Of a stretch of 64,000 bases of DNA, positions 23,501 through 38,068 are shown one piece after another; positions within the stretch are counted from its first letter, which is position 1, and each line of letters begins with the position of its first letter. Made by a program: the position numbers and the translations under genes. Source of the DNA: Adineta ricciae (taxonomy: Eukaryota; Rotifera; Eurotatoria; Adinetida; Adinetidae); assembly GCA_905250025.1 (NCBI GenBank), contig CAJNOJ010000050.1:312135-376134 (forward strand), read 5' to 3'. The notes under the pieces were generated by a model. That model saw nothing but the letters and a program-made list of their open reading frames with translations, was not told the DNA's origin and ran no database searches.

Positions 23501-26500
23501 AATAATACTAATCACTGGATCGAATTGACCGATGGTATCGGAAATCAATAGACTTATATCACGGATGAGTATTTTGTCTTGAATAACTAGAGCTATGTTC
23601 AGTGCTTGCAAAGCAATTTCCGTTGATTGAGCAAGATACGATAAGGAATGGTTCAGATCCATCTAAAATAAAAAGGTTTGAATTGGAGAAAACTTGAAGT
23701 ACACGATTGAATTCAGAAGACCTTATCTCGAGTAAATTCGTTGAGTAATTCTTCTGGTATCCATTCATTCTCAACTGAATTGATTGATTGATTATTACTA
23801 TTACCAGTACGTGTGTCAGCATGTTTCGCTCCGCCTTTTGTTGATGCCAATTCATGGAATTTGGCGAGAACGTCCTGTGTAGCAACGAGAGAAGAGGATA
23901 AGATTTTGTTTGAAGGATCAACAAACTTTTATGCGACTATTCCATTCTAGTGGATAGTCCGTTCCAACGTTTTGCCCGAGAATTGAATAGATTTGAGCGA
24001 GATAGAACAAAATCTAAGCAAAAGAAAAACACAGAAAAATATGCAAAATAAACCGCTCGTTTTCAGCAGACTCACCTTTGCTTTGGTCAGTTTATCATTC
24101 GAACCAATGATTTCCAAGACGGACATTAACCTTGTGATTAATTTTTCTGGTAGAATTCTAAACAAGCAATAATTCATAAAGAAAACAAAATATTCTGCTC
24201 AGAATACTTTGTTATCTCGTCCCATTTATTATCGTCCGTATCGTCGCTGTTTTTTTCTTCTCTGCCGACAAAATCTTGTACAGCCTAGATGAAATCAAAA
24301 TCAAGCACCTTTCTTCCAGTTTGTTTTTCTTACTAAATATGTTGCATGTGTTGTTTTTCGTCGTAGACGATCTTTGAACATTTCTGTTACATGGATTTTC
24401 AATAGATCAAGTAATATCGTGATTATTTCAAGTTGCACACGAACAAATTGTCGTTGTATAGGCAATTGTATCGATGTTAACTACAAGTAGAATTCTGATC
24501 TCGTTAAAACTTTTTTTTCTGTACGATTTCTTACATCGTTCTGCGATGTGATCTGTCGGATTAGTTGCCATCGTTCAGCGAGTATCTCCGTTAGATGCTC
24601 GAGAATAGAGAGTGCACGACCAAGATACTTTTTCTGTTCGTTTTCATCCGTCGCGTCTCGAGCGAAACGCTTCCAAATTGGTATCGATTTCGTCAGAATT
24701 ATTTCACAGGCGTCATTGTATCGATCGAGGTTGAGCAGATTTGTAAACGACATATCATATTGTTGCAAGATATCGTACAAACGATAGAATATCGATTTGT
24801 TTTCTACAGTGTTGACTGTAGTTTGTGAGAAAATTTCATTCATTTCAACATCAACTTGTCTAAAGAAAACAAATAGTACTGGATCGTTGATGGAATCGTC
24901 TTACTTTGCTTTGAGAAGTGAGGCTGTATAAGCGATCGAAATGATTTTATTGATATGCAATTGTACAATCGATTCCAATCGTTTAATTGATGTTTCAAGC
25001 AAAGATCGTACCTTGAAATAAAAGGAATTTTGTGCTTCTTTTCGAAAAAATCCTACAAAGAGAATACTTTTTTCTGTTTGTACGCATCTTGATTGTTATC
25101 CTGTCGTAAAGCTTCGACAATGGTTACAACAGATCTATACCATTCGTATTCATCAATTGCAACTTGCTATAAGAAAACAATCATGGAGATTCTTCAGTCA
25201 ATTTAAGTATCCGTGACATTTACTTGTGCTTGTATGGCTAAATCAATGGCTTGATCAAAGCGATGTTCATGCAAGGCAATTTCAGACAAGAGAATGAAAG
25301 AACGTTTTTCACACACTTGATCGTCATAGATCTGAAAATATCAGAGATGAATATTATTCTAAGAGAGCATCGAGGTGTATCAGTTTACTTTAGCTTGATT
25401 GAGAATTTCTTGTAACATTTCTTTCGCTTCTTGGATATAATTCAATTCAAATAAGAGATTAGCTGTTTGCAACCAAATATTTCTCGTTATAAGCTTATTA
25501 AATATTTGACGATCACCCGGTAAGTCTGCCACGAGAGATTTTGCATCACTTGCCTATAAAACACTCGATTACAAAACATTCACGTTTGTGAACATATCGT
25601 ACTTTAAATCGAGATACAGAAGATGAGTATGCTGATGTTCCATACGATCGAGTTTCACTTTTAAATCCAGCACTACCCAAAGCCGATTTTAATAGTGCTT
25701 CATCTTCGCGTTGCTGAACAAGTAGATTCGTATAAATGACCATTTCAGTTCGTGACAATGACAAATCGTCATCTCGGATAGTAAATGGACGTGCTAATTG
25801 ACATATGGTTTGCATGGGCTCGAGAAGGTTGAGCTCTTGGCAGACTTGTTGAATTCTGAATGAAAGACCAAACTCATCTGATTGTCAATTTCAATGATCA
25901 TACTATTTACCGAAGTAAAACATATGTACGCATGGATGAGTTCGGTAGAACAACTTGGCTGATCAATCGCATAAAGCTGAGTACAGGTAAACTCAAATGA
26001 TTGTATCCATATTCACGTAGAAGACGAACAAATACGTCGAAATAATAGAAAGATAAAAGCTAAATTTAGAGAAAGATTCGATAATCGTTGTCAAATAAAT
26101 TGATGACAAACCGGTTTAGGGATCGTGCTCTTGTTAAAACCTCGCTGATTCGATTGTGATAATGTATACGTGTGTAAAATTTCATCGGACGGTACAAATA
26201 ATGCCCATTCAGATGGACTTCGAGTTGCTGGTATCTCTGGCAAAGTGGTCTTGGCATTCTTTAAACAGGAAAGGAAACATTATCTATGAATAAACTGTCA
26301 GTGAGCTGATTTAGATACTCACAACTGCTGGTTTATCAACACTTTTTCCAGGTGCTACAGGTGGTGGTTTCTTTTTCACTTCTGTGGCGGGTGGTGCTCC
26401 TTTTTGTTGCTTTTTTCCTGCGTCACCTGCAGCTGCTGCAGCTTCAGCAGCCGCTGCCGCTTCCATCTCTACATCTTTAGTAATGTCATTGCTATCTGAC

Positions 26501-29500
26501 AGACCACGCTAAAGATATAGTCAAGATTAACGATAGAACCGTATGTTTTCCTTTCAATATAGTTTCTTCTTTTACCTGCCATAATCTAGTGAGAAGCCAA
26601 TATGCTTGTTGTAGTAAGGTTTGATGCTCCGGTTGATTCCTTCGAGTCATATATGCAAGTAATATATGACATCGGCAAAGGTATTCAAGACGGCGAACTT
26701 GAACAACATCATTAATCGATAGATCAGGCTGGATACGATCTGGAGCTAAAAATCAAACACATTTCATTCATTTCTTTTTCCAGAGAATATTCAATCTTTT
26801 CATTACGCGCAGGTTTAATTGAACCGATATGTGGATTTTCAAATTCATCGTCATCGTCTCTTTTCTGCGTTGTTTCATTTCCTACGCTCGAAGAATTAAC
26901 TAAACCTTAACATATAAACAGTCATTGTAACTGTATGAACAAGGCTAGCCTAATACTTACTATCGACATCCTGTCCATCGCTCGTACTTGCTTCGTCTTG
27001 TTTATACGCTTCCGGTGACGTTAATAACAAATCGATGACCCAATTGATCAGATCACTTACATTATCTATAAAATATTCATTGCTGTACAACCAACTTGCT
27101 AATTCCAGTATATAATCAATTTTCGTCCAATAATTATCCAAACTCTACGTAAACAACACATATTTATGATTTAACGATTGAAAAATACTTTGATTACTTG
27201 TAATGTCGAAATTGCTTGCTGATATGCGTTTATAACATGATCTCGTTTTCTCGCCATTAGTGCCACTTGTCGCCACATTTTAGCTAATGCTAATTCACCT
27301 TGTTCACGGAATTTGATCATATCCGTACTAATGGATAGCCCTAGTTTGGATTTGATCAATACTCGATATTTATATAGAAGCAATCGATGCTGTGTGCGCG
27401 GTAAGACTTGTAAAGCACTGTCAATGGTGTCCAGCGCTGAATGCCATGCATGTCTATCCATATAGATTTGAACGACGATACCATAGAGTGCTGATCGAAT
27501 TTGAGCTTCTTCTTGTGGTACAAGCGATGCATTTTGTAATGATGGATCATCGATTGAACTGTTCTTTTTACTTCGTTGAGTTAATGGTTGCTTTTTTGGG
27601 CGAAATCGATGTGCTGGATTGGTAAATTCTTCTTTCTAAAACGATACCATAAATTAATTATCATTCCTTGGTTATTCCTACCGCTGCACGATCATTTTGC
27701 ATTGATACAATTGATTTCGGTGCTACCGAATTGATATGATGAATCAGTTCATTGATTGGATCTAATAGAAGTGATCGTTCCAACTTTCGTTTAATCGAGA
27801 GACGACAATTGTTCCAAAAATGACGTGCTAAATGCATGGTTAAGTCATATAAATCAGCTTTGGATGAATAACTAAAATATGCATCGGTTGCTTGTTAAAA
27901 TCATATTTCAAAGGCTGAATTGTTTACCTTGCTGCTTCAACAAAAATAGCAAGTACTTCTTTTCGTTCTTGTTTCTGTCCAGTTTGTTGCCTAACTAAAC
28001 ATTCAGCATAAGCACCACATGCTCGACTGACGTATTCATTTGCTAATGATAATTGAAATCTTAACAATCAAACAGAACATTTCGGACTCAATTTTTATTG
28101 ATTAAACAATATTACTTCTCCACTTTCTGTGTTTGAAAAACTGTAATGATCTCGAGTGCTTTGTCTCGACAGAAGAGTGCAGTTTCAGGATCATTTGCTC
28201 GATTCGCGACTATGCCAAGACGGCACCATAATTGTAATTCAATCAACGGATCACTCCATCCGCATTGATCAACAAATGTAACAGTCTAGATAAAGATGTA
28301 TTTGTTTAATCTTCCCTATTCGAAATGCCATCACGTCTACGGTTGATTTGTCTCATGAATATGTCTGTCGCGAAATACACTCGCTTTCTACTTGACTCTA
28401 TCAGCGCGATTTGTATGTGATCCACACAATTGGGTCGTATACAAGTAGCTCTAGTGATATAAACGTTTGGGGTATGTTTCGATATGTGTGTTTCATCTCA
28501 CTATCGAATCAAAAAGCGGAGATCTCAAAACTAGATATGTCTTTGCAGATGTCTAATCACATTTGACTATTATTTTGATATATATTTTCTTTTCAAATAG
28601 CGACTGTGTCACGATCAAGATGAACTTCACAGCTATGTGCATCAAGAATATGCCAGCCTCAATTTAAGTACCAACTTAGCTATGAAACATACGAGTCATT
28701 CAAATAATTAGTTCTTCGGATGAGCTCACCACTCAATACTATTTCTTAAATCATTCTACTGTTTGCTCTTGAATACGCCTGGCATTTGTCTCTGTTTTTA
28801 TCATCACTAGTACTGTAACTAGTAATCGATAAATTTGATATGAAATAAACAATGTGATCAAAGCAAACGATCACGAATCATTACCTGTTTTAAATTCATT
28901 CCTTCACTAGTACTGTTATAGCCACTTTCCAAACGGGAGAGTACATCGACAGCCAATACAGCTCGTGATAATGTATTTATACTCGATGTGGTTTCCTTTT
29001 CAAACAAAAATAAGTTGGTATCAGTAATTATTGAATATCCGACTAGCTTACATCTTCTTCACCGAGAATTGTTGTTATAGCCGATCGAACCGACTGTTGA
29101 AGTAATTGCTTAACAGTGACCCAGAGTTGTAAAAGTGTTTGCCGATCTCGAATTGAAACTGAAAGAGGTTTAGCTACTTCTTCATTCGTTTCATGAATCG
29201 CATATTCGCATACCTTAAATAAAAATCAATTAATCAAATTGTTTGAATTCGTTGTGCGAAACGACTTACATCAAGAGCTGCTCGATAATCTTCGTTTTTT
29301 ATGACTGCTGGTGGTAGTGAAACAGCTCCGGCAATTGTTGTCGATGCTTGTTGATCAGCTCTGCTTTGTTTTTTCGTACCTGGTGCAATTGGTTGGGGAA
29401 TAATCGTAGTATCTGTATTTACTGGCGGACGAGTTTCTTGGGCTGACGATGGTAAAGGAGTAATATATGCATTAGCAAGCGATACACACAGATTGACCAG

Positions 29501-32500
29501 TAGAAGGATTTCTCTACGATAGAAATCAAATGTATACTACTGGCAAACGAAAGATGTATTCAGATTAAACTAACCGCTCGAAGCCAACAGTTCGTAGTCC
29601 ATTAATAATAGTTGTTAATGGTTCTAGAATAAAACGTAAGCGATTACTGTAGAACAAGTGCCGAGTATAATTCCATATATATTCGCCCGCTCGACAAATC
29701 ACCCATGACTCATTCAGCAGTTGACCAAGACTGGCGCCTGCCGCAAAATGAGCACAAGCACGAATGGATAACTGCTGTAACCATAGACTAAAATAACGGA
29801 CAGATATCAGATGCATTTCGAACTGTATGACATCGTAGGTGTCATTATCAATGCAGATGACAATTACCAATAATGCTTCCAATCATTATCTGATTCTTGT
29901 TGAGCTTGAACTCGTTGCGCGGTTGGCACTGTTGGCATCGGTGGTCGTACGGGCGTGTCAAATAATTCAATGCGACGTTCGCGTATGAATTCAATCTCAG
30001 CCTATTTATTATACGAAGTGAAAGATATTCGAAATACAAATTTTAAATTCTTTGTACTTCTCCGGCTATGAAATGAATCTCTGCTAGCAGACGAATAAGA
30101 TCGCATTGAAAAACATTGGGTTTAGGCGAGTCTTCCGATACGTTCAACAGTGATCGACGTTTTTCATTGTCGTACAGTAGACAAAATCGAGCTGCTGTCC
30201 GACATACGTCCCAAATTTCTTGTCGACGAGCCATCATTGTCAGATCAGCCCATAGTTTCAATCTTTATGGATACTTGTATGAAATTCAAAGATGAAGAAG
30301 TAGGCATACCTTTTGTCTTGATCGGTTTCCGCCATGATACGGTCATAGTGAGTAATATTTTGTATACATTTTTCATAATGATCAGCAAAGCCTTTCAGCT
30401 GTGCTGTTGGATTCGCACGCATTTTTCCAATCGCTAAAACAGAAACCGGTTTCTCTCAAAGTACAGTTTCTGCTTTTTCTACTATTTACCATTTGGATTT
30501 TCTGAATCAAGCACGACTTGAAATGCATCCTGTGCCAATAGTAAGCATGCTTCAATAAGAAGAGCACGTTGTTTATTTTTATTTCCACTTGCGATCTTGC
30601 CAGCTTGTTCAATAATCATACCGACTCGATCATCGACATTTTCAGGAATTCTGTATAATTCACCACGTAACTGCAGTCTTTCTAAGGCTAAATTAATACG
30701 AGCAGAATATGCACCTGTATCATCTAGTTGTTTGGCCTATTCAGAGAGATTTAAACAGCGTTTCTTTTAAAGGTAGGTACCAAATTGTGTTCATTACTTT
30801 GAGTAAATTATTTCTTGCGGAATCCAATTGTTCAATATCTTCTTCAATTTTTGCCAATTCAAAATGAGCTTGACTTCTTAGTAACCAGTTAAGACTAAAT
30901 AAATATATAAACAGACTTTTCGAGAACAACACATTCTGACTATTCCGCAAACCTCTGTATACGTTCCAGAGTATTAACAAGTGTTGTTAATGGTCTTCGA
31001 ATTCTTCCACGAAGATTACTTTGTAATAGCGGCAAACAGGAATTCCAAAGAATAATACAACCAGTTTGAACTAAATCAAATTGGCCTGTGCGTATCAACG
31101 ATTCGATTGTTTCTTCGGCTAAATCGATAGCACGAACACGAATCTAAGAAAGCAAGTTTACATGCATAGATATCAATCTTGTCGAGAAAACTTTCTTACG
31201 TCAACGAGTCTTTTGCTGTACAGTTCTTCGCTTTCTCCTAAACTTTTCACTGTATATTCTGCTTCTAACAACCGTACTTCCAACAGATATTCTGCTTCCT
31301 TGAGAAAGAAAAAAACAGTGAGAAATATTCGAGTTTGCTTGCTGTGCGATCAGTTACTTTCAAACGAATATTAGCGAGTTCGTCAAGAATAACTTTGGTC
31401 AGATCAGTATAACGAAGTAACAGCGAAATTCGACCTGCTTCGACCAACAACCGATGTCTAAAAAGAAAACAATCGGATTCGGGATGATTTGGAACGGTCA
31501 AGTTACTTTTCATATGATGTTAGAGATTTATTTCCCAATGCATTGTCATTATCACGTGGAGTGATAATTTTAGTTGTTTTACCAGTAGTTCGTATTTGCG
31601 ATGCAATAATTCGATCGTAGACTTGTTTAAGATTCGTGTTTGTTTCATTCGTAGCGTTGTTTTTTAAAATTTCTCTGCAAGAAAGAAATAGTACGTTGGA
31701 CAAAAGAGACATCCGTATTTACCGATGAAGTGATGCTAAGTCAATCAGTAATCGTTTGAATAACGCTGATGAATCTGTATTTGATGCATAGGAGAGAAGA
31801 TCTTCTTTATCGAGAACATCATGAACGGTCTAAAATAGAACAGATATTCATTTGAAATCATGTCGAACGAGAAGATCTTACAAGAAATTGAAGAACATTT
31901 GGAAGAAGTGTAAGTTGATAATTTTGACATAATTGTAAAAGTTCGTTACTGATATCTCGTGCATTGACCATGTCATCTGCGTCCATGTAACATCGAACGA
32001 GTTCACTGAAATGAAGAAAAAGGCTCTTTTTGATAGGGAAACAAGTCTTTCTTCAGACATACAAGAGAAGTTGTGCTTGCCAAGCAAAATCCTGTTCATC
32101 TTCAAGATTTTTCAATGCATTGATGACTTGTTGAAAACTTTCACAAAGATATTTTCGGTAGCCATCACGAAAGAACGGTCGAATGTAATTGAAATATATT
32201 ACGGATGCATTGTAGACTAAAAATTGATATCTAAACAATACACAACAGGTTTATTTTAATTTAGAAAAAAAACATGCACGCGTACCGAGGAGATGCTGAA
32301 GCAAAACTGAGGCATTTTTGCAAGAATGGTATAGCATTATTTAACGATGCCTAAAAAATTATATTAGATTCATTCTTAACGATCACTTTCGAAAACATTT
32401 ACATGGTCAAGTGCTGCTTTTGGCATGTATAATCGAAATTGGCATAGATAAGCGCGTCCAACAAATTGACTTTTGACTGGACTTGATGAAAAAAACATTT

Positions 32501-32818
32501 GAAGACATTCATCGGCGATGGAATTCGCATTTAACTAGAATACAACCAATCACTTCTGTTTCTCGAAAAAATCAGTGTAGATCTCACATCAAGTGCACTT
32601 TCTGCTAATAAAACATAAATGTCTTGTCCAACTGTATCCTTGCCTTGAACGAGATTGATTTGAAAGTTTTGCTTAAGCTTCTGAAAAGCATCCGTTAGAA
32701 TTTTCACGTCTATAAATCAAGAGTGAATCGATCAGAAAATAGACTCAATAACCAAATGTGACTACGAACCACTTTGTTCGGTACCAGACACAACGAGGCG
32801 ACGAATTTGTGCATCCAT
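20523..32818 (-). CDS. CFAP46: Cilia- and flagella-associated protein 46 (central-apparatus TPR protein)
   Basis: One 12.3-kb gene with several dozen exons separated mostly by 45-70 bp introns; I estimate on the order of 3,000 residues but did not join every exon. CFAP46 is a scaffold of the axonemal central-pair C1d projection. The N-terminus (MDAQIRRLVVSGTEQS, spliced to DVKILTDAFQKLKQN and YVLLAESALD) matches the start of the family. Further on are LGRAYLC-like (VGRAYLCQFRLYMP) and YQFLVYNASVIYFNYIRPF segments, which are strongly diagnostic. Helical TPR-like repeats fill the middle. An Ala/Lys-rich low-complexity linker lies near 26340-26470. The C-terminal region contains LLLIDPRLAHLPLESLDIF and SRDFSIQSVYNRL, then a Ser/Lys/Pro-rich tail ending GLPNLTFTP. 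The stop is the complement of 20523-20525. The gene is divergent from the antiporter at 33799. Confidence 0.85.
28286..28884 (-). other. Unusually long CFAP46 intron
   Basis: 599 bp between the exon ending SEGMNLKQ and the exon starting TVTFVDQCGW. It is about ten times the usual intron of this gene. I see no open frame or terminal inverted repeat. A 13-mer TCACTAGTACTGT occurs in it (about 28804) and again in the flanking exon about 100 bp away, probably by chance. Confidence 0.6.
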
Positions 32819-33798
32819 GAATGAATCAATCAGATGAAGAAATTGAATTCTTCTTTTGTAAAATCAAACTTCATTGAACAATACTCGATTGGTCGTAACA
32901 ACCGACATTTAACGAAACATCACTTTGGAGAATCCTCTCAATCTCGGTACGAATTCATTGATTAGCGACATCTCTCAATAATCTTTCTTATGACAGAATT
33001 TGATGATCTTTCAGTAAAATGACATAGCCATAAATGATAAGTGTTTTATTATATGAAGTATGAATACATTCCAGTAGAAACTTGTATCATACTCTTTTCT
33101 CAGTACGAATTTATAAATACTTTACATTTACAATCATCATTTTGTTTCAAAAACGAAATATCTTGTCACAATATGTAGTACATGAGTTGCTCGATTTTAC
33201 CTGGACATATTGATCAGAAAACTACCGCGTCATATAATGCATATAATCGATATTTCCAAGTAATTTATTTGGTATTTACAACATATACATACCATACGAT
33301 TTCACTTGATTCAAAGAACAAATAGTTTATACATTGATAGGAAATATGGCCTGAGATTTTACTGCATTGTTTGATGAACTCAATGCTACAAAGGCAATGT
33401 ACTAACACTAAAGTTGTCAAATTTTTATCTTCGCTTCTTTTGCGAAGTACGATCCGTCAAAGCTAACAATTGTAAAACTGTAAAAATGATATATAGTATC
33501 ATATGCTTATCAATACTTTCTATCACTGATTCATAGTGATGATAAAGAGAATCGGCAAACAAAGACATTCAACAAGTTGATGGATATCTATTGTAGTAAT
33601 AAATCCAGTTAACTTTATAGAGGTACGAGTGTCAATGAATCACTAGGTATATTTATTTTTCAACTGATTTGCTATATTAAGTGGTGTAAATTTCGAATGC
33701 AATGAAACTATTTCGATTATTTATTATGTATGTGAAAAAGAAACTACTCAATATGACTTCTCATTTGTATTTCTTTATCTATTTAGACCACTATATCA
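32819..33798. other. Divergent intergenic region
   Basis: 980 bp between the start codons of CFAP46 (minus) and the first antiporter gene (plus), so it should hold both promoters. It includes a short hairpin-capable sequence, CTTCGC...GCGAAG near 33430. No gene seen. Confidence 0.5.
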
Positions 33799-35674
33799 AT
33801 GGTTCAACTATTTGAGGATCCTAGTAAAAATCCTGTAGCAACTTTTCTTATGCAAGTGTTCATTACACTAGTTGTGTGCAAGATTCTTGCTAAACTACTT
33901 TCCTACATCCGACAGCCGCAAGTTATTGGTCAAATTATCGCTGGTATCATCTTTGGTCCATCGATTCTTGGTAAGCAACAAGATATAAGACAAGCTTCTA
34001 CTATCTCTCATTTGTTTGCTAGGTAACATTCCTGCCTGGACAAATGCAATGTGGCCAGAGTCGAGTATTGCCTCGTTCAAACTTATCGCTAACTTGGGCT
34101 TGATTTTTTTCATGTTTTTTCTGGGAATTGAGCTTGATCTCGATCAAATCAAACGAAGTTGGAAAGTTACAATACCTGTCGCTGCTACTAGTATCATAAT
34201 TCCAGGTAGATCCTGTTTCTAAAGATAGCATTGAAACGCATTCTCTATATTCAACTTTAGTGGGTATTGGCTGTGCCGTATCTATATGGTTGTATGAAAT
34301 GAATAATAGTTTACATAAAAGTGAAATTGCTTTTATTCTCTTTATTGGTAATGACACATCGATATACTACCAACCGCAATAAAACACATGCACTCCTTCT
34401 TCCTAGGCTCCGGATTCGGTTTTTCTGCCTTTCCTGTTCTTGCAACACTTCTCAACGCCATGGGCCTCCTCAACAAACCCATCGGTATTCAGACTATCTC
34501 ACTAGCTGCTGTCGAAGATATCGTCGTCTGGGTCATCTTAGCCATTGCCAGTGCTTTCTCGTCAGGTGGTTCAGCACTGCAAGGTCTCTATACACTACTG
34601 TTGACACTCGCTTTTATTGCCATCATGATTGTGATCATTCGACCAGCACTGAAATGGATCCATGGGTATTATCTGAGAAAAGAAAACGATACGAATGTAT
34701 ATTTAGTTGTGGGTTGTTTCTTGTTATTACTGGTTGCATCGTTCACGACAGAAGTGATGGGTAAGTTGTAGAGAGATAGAACAAATTGTGTGTATGTTTA
34801 TGTGTGTCGTTCAGGTATTCATGCATTCTTCGGTGCATTTGTGAGTGGATTATGTATTCCACGCAAGGGTGAACTGTGTGATTTTCTAGCAATACGTATT
34901 GAGTTGATAGTTGTGGAGTTTTTTCTACCGTAAGTATTGAATCATGTCCTGAGGGTGTACATATGTGTGAGATGTGTTATTTGTAGCCTTTATTTTGCAA
35001 ATAGCGGCCTTCAAACTCAATTGAATCTGCTTAATACCGGGGACGTTTGGTGGATACTTGTTGTACTCATTGTGATGGCTTCGATAGCAAAGATCGTTCC
35101 CGTCACACTTGTGTCGAAACTCTGTTCGAAAAAGCCGTGGTTCTATTGTTTATCGATCGGAGTGCTGATGAATACTCGTGGCATAGTGCAGTTAGTTGTA
35201 CTCAACATTGGTGTTGAACTTGGAGTGATATCTCCGAAGATCTTTGCCATCTTTGTACTCATGGCAACCATCTTAACACTTTTTACATCACCGCTATTAT
35301 CTTTGTTATATCGAAAGAATTATGATATCCGAAAGCTGTCCTTGCCGAATATCGCGGCAGACTTACGAATGGTTCGCGAAGAAGAAAAAGATCTCAGCGA
35401 GTCAAATGAAGATTCCGATCCAATGGAAACAATTTCAAGCATTGATATTGATGTCAGTTCAGTTAAACGTTCTCCGATGAAATCACTGAGAAAATCCTCC
35501 GCAGGTGCACACTCACACCCACACATGCATTCGACAGGTGTGACATTCAATGATCATGTCAACTACGTAGATGTCGACTTAGACGGGAGTGAACAGGATT
35601 CTAGCAACGGTCATACAACCGTGCATATAACAACAAGTACTCCTCGCCGATCGATTTGTATGACAAGATTCTGA
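33799..35674 (+). CDS. CPA2-family cation/proton antiporter, copy 1
   Basis: Six exons (33799-33970, 34023-34205, 34261-34347, 34407-34760, 34815-34929, 34987-35674) give 532 residues. The membrane domain has the Kef/KHA1/CHX pattern: RQPQVIGQIIAGIIFGPSILG, GLIFFMFFLGIELDL, SGFGFSAFPVLATLL, AVEDIVVWVILA, GIHAFFGAFVSGLCIPR, then LYFANSGLQT and MNTRGIVQLVVLNIG. These are the pore and ion-site segments of K+(Na+)/H+ exchangers of the inner or plasma membrane. A hydrophilic C-terminal tail of about 120 residues (SNEDSDPMETISS, SHPHMHSTGV) is presumably cytosolic. Fungi, plants and bacteria have this family; animals normally do not, so horizontal acquisition is likely. It is paralogous to the gene at 38069. 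Confidence 0.85.
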
Positions 35675-37241
35675 TTTTGATATACTGTATATTTTTCTCT
35701 TGATCTATCAACATACAAAATAAAAAATTATTGAAAATAGCTGACTTCAACATTTTGATCTAGTACACTAAATAGATAAACGTTTTCATGTCATACGTGT
35801 GCAAGTGCCAATTTGAAGACGATTATAATTCATGTGACCGGATTAAATAATTCAATTCAACTTTCAAGTGCATCATTACTAGTTGAAAGATGAGCGAAGT
35901 ACAGTCGAATTTAGTTGAACAAAGCTGAGAGTAGAGTGAAATGATGCTAGAGTATCAGTAAAACGTTGCTGCAGTAAGATTCAATTGCAATCTAATAGTG
36001 CAACCGAAACTTCAACGCGATTTGGTCATGTTCCAAAAATAATTTACTGAAAAAAGTTTCTACACGAATGCTGGAATTAGTGCTTTTCTCCCTTACAATC
36101 GGTTTCCAAAATCGACAATTGTTTTTTATAGCTCATTAGCAAAATTTTACTGCTGCTTTGTAAATACAGTGTGGTAATACACACTTGAATTCCTATTATT
36201 TTCGCATATCTTAACAAATATTCACAAGCGTCAAATTGATTTTGAGATGTATCAAAGTCTTTGACGTAAACCTGAAAACGACCTTATCAAAATGTTAATT
36301 TTAAAAAGATAGTTATCTTTACCTATGTCGAGTGAAAACATCAGTACCATATAGTGAAATTACAGGTCGATTATATTCCATTCCAGCCTGTTCACCGATT
36401 CCTATATTTCTGATTGTTTCTCCAAGAAAGGTTTTTACAAACGCTATTCTCTTTCAGTGCTCTTTTCCACTCTCTTCGGACATACATGATGCTGTCGATA
36501 TCAATCGCTTCCATGGAAATTACTACCTCATTGACGCAGATGCACTTTTTTCGATGGCGAATATTGGAAACAGATTTTCAAAAATATGTTCAATTTTGAC
36601 GATTCTTTCTAATAGATGAATAATCGTTAGTATACTAAAAGGAAAACTTGGATTATTCGATTCATCGAGGCAATTGCGACATTTGGCGTTACGTTGAAAA
36701 AATCTAGTCCAACTATACGACATATATGTACAACTTGAAACGTGAATTCAAATTAAAAAGAAGCAAGGCATTTTATTTGTATTCATTGTATCATCAACTT
36801 CACTATCAACGTCGAAGACCTACAAGTATTTTAAGGATTTGTTTCACGCTTCAATGTTTTTCTTAAGCAAAAATTGTCAACAGCAATATTAGCTAAAAAG
36901 TATCTACTAAAGTTTTCTCATCTAATTAGGTTTTGCTTTCGATACTGAAAGAAAACTTATTATACGTAGACAGTTGATCATCGAATAAATTTGGTGTTTA
37001 TGTTAAGAGTTGAGAGGAGCAGCAGAATCTCGCCATCGTGAAACTACCAAGTTGAAATAAAAATTGCTTTTTTTATATTGCTGAATTGAAAGCGATTCGG
37101 AAGAAACCGATTTGGCGGGGTTAAACTACATTTTTTAATGAAATACAATCTTTTTAAAAGAAACGAAAACGAAATTTATTTGTTTTTTCAATTGAATGTC
37201 ACAATTGAAATTTTGATCGCATATCCTCGCTCTGAAGATGG
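35675..37241. other. Intergenic region between antiporter copies
   Basis: About 1.6 kb following antiporter copy 1 (AATAAA-like signal near 35720). I see no gene; open frames at 36332-36619 (+) and 36523-36723 (-) are interrupted and unrecognised. Confidence 0.4.
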
Positions 37242-37396
37242 TCGCTCAGGTATCCATGCATTCTTTGGTGCATTCGTCACTGAATTGTGTATGGTATCAA
37301 CTATGCAAATGTCAATTTAGGCTCAATCGAGAAGAAATCTAGCGACGATTGTAACAAGTGCTCGTCATCGATCGATTTCTACGACACTATTTTAAT
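37242..37396 (+). pseudogene. Relic of a third CPA2 antiporter copy
   Basis: The sequence TCGCTCAGGTATCCATGCAT, then a stretch encoding GIHAFFGAFVTELC, matches the acceptor and beginning of exon 5 of both flanking antiporters. About 80 bp later the DNA matches the last 70 bp of copy 1 (ATCTAGCGACGATTG, TAACAAGTGCTCGTCATCG, ATCGATTTCTACGAC), ending with an equivalent stop, TTTTAA. The rest of exons 5 and 6 is deleted and the frame is broken. It is the remnant of a third tandem copy between the two intact ones. Confidence 0.75.
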
Positions 37397-38068
37397 CTTG
37401 ACATGTTGTCTTTGACTTTTTGAATTGATGTACTAATTAAGGTAGAGGTCAACGTGGTAGACATGTACAGACTGAAGGCGAATGGGCAGAGAGAGAGAGA
37501 GCAAACAGGAGAAACATAACTGGAAGACTCACGTACATAACTATATAGTCAAAATCAATTTTGAAGTTTCACACTACGAAGTAAAAACCAAGTACTATAC
37601 CGGTTTTATTGTCACCGAAAATTATGTATTCTTATACTGCGCAATTATCGTTTGATTTAATGTTTATAATTAATATTATTTTCATACACTTCTCGATAAT
37701 ATCTATATTTATACTACCTATAGCACCTTGGGTGTGCGACCAGTCCTGCTTTCTATCTACCCAGTATTGAGCGTTTCTCGTAGAAAACAGACATTGGTCT
37801 CAAAATTATATTATAAAGAAACATCTTGTTAAATAGTCAATCGATTTTTAAAAAATATTCGTAATATTTGTTGTGTAATAAATATATAGCATACTTTTCC
37901 TCGCCCAGAAAAATAATTGTAAGGACATAAAAGGTGTAGTGTCAATTAGTTGTTTATATCGGTAATATATATAATAACTTCTTCATGCTCGAAGGGAAAA
38001 AGTTACCACTATTTAAGCGAGGGTGAGAGTGTCCGTAATTTTATTCTGAGTGCTGAATCATTTTTGAC
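37397..38068. other. Intergenic upstream of antiporter copy 2
   Basis: 672 bp, AT-rich, containing a GA run near 37492-37502. It presumably holds the promoter of copy 2. No gene seen. Confidence 0.5.

Noticed and set aside
28286..28884. Transposon inside the long CFAP46 intron
   Set aside because: No terminal inverted repeats, target duplication or coding sequence could be found; only a 13-mer match to the next exon.
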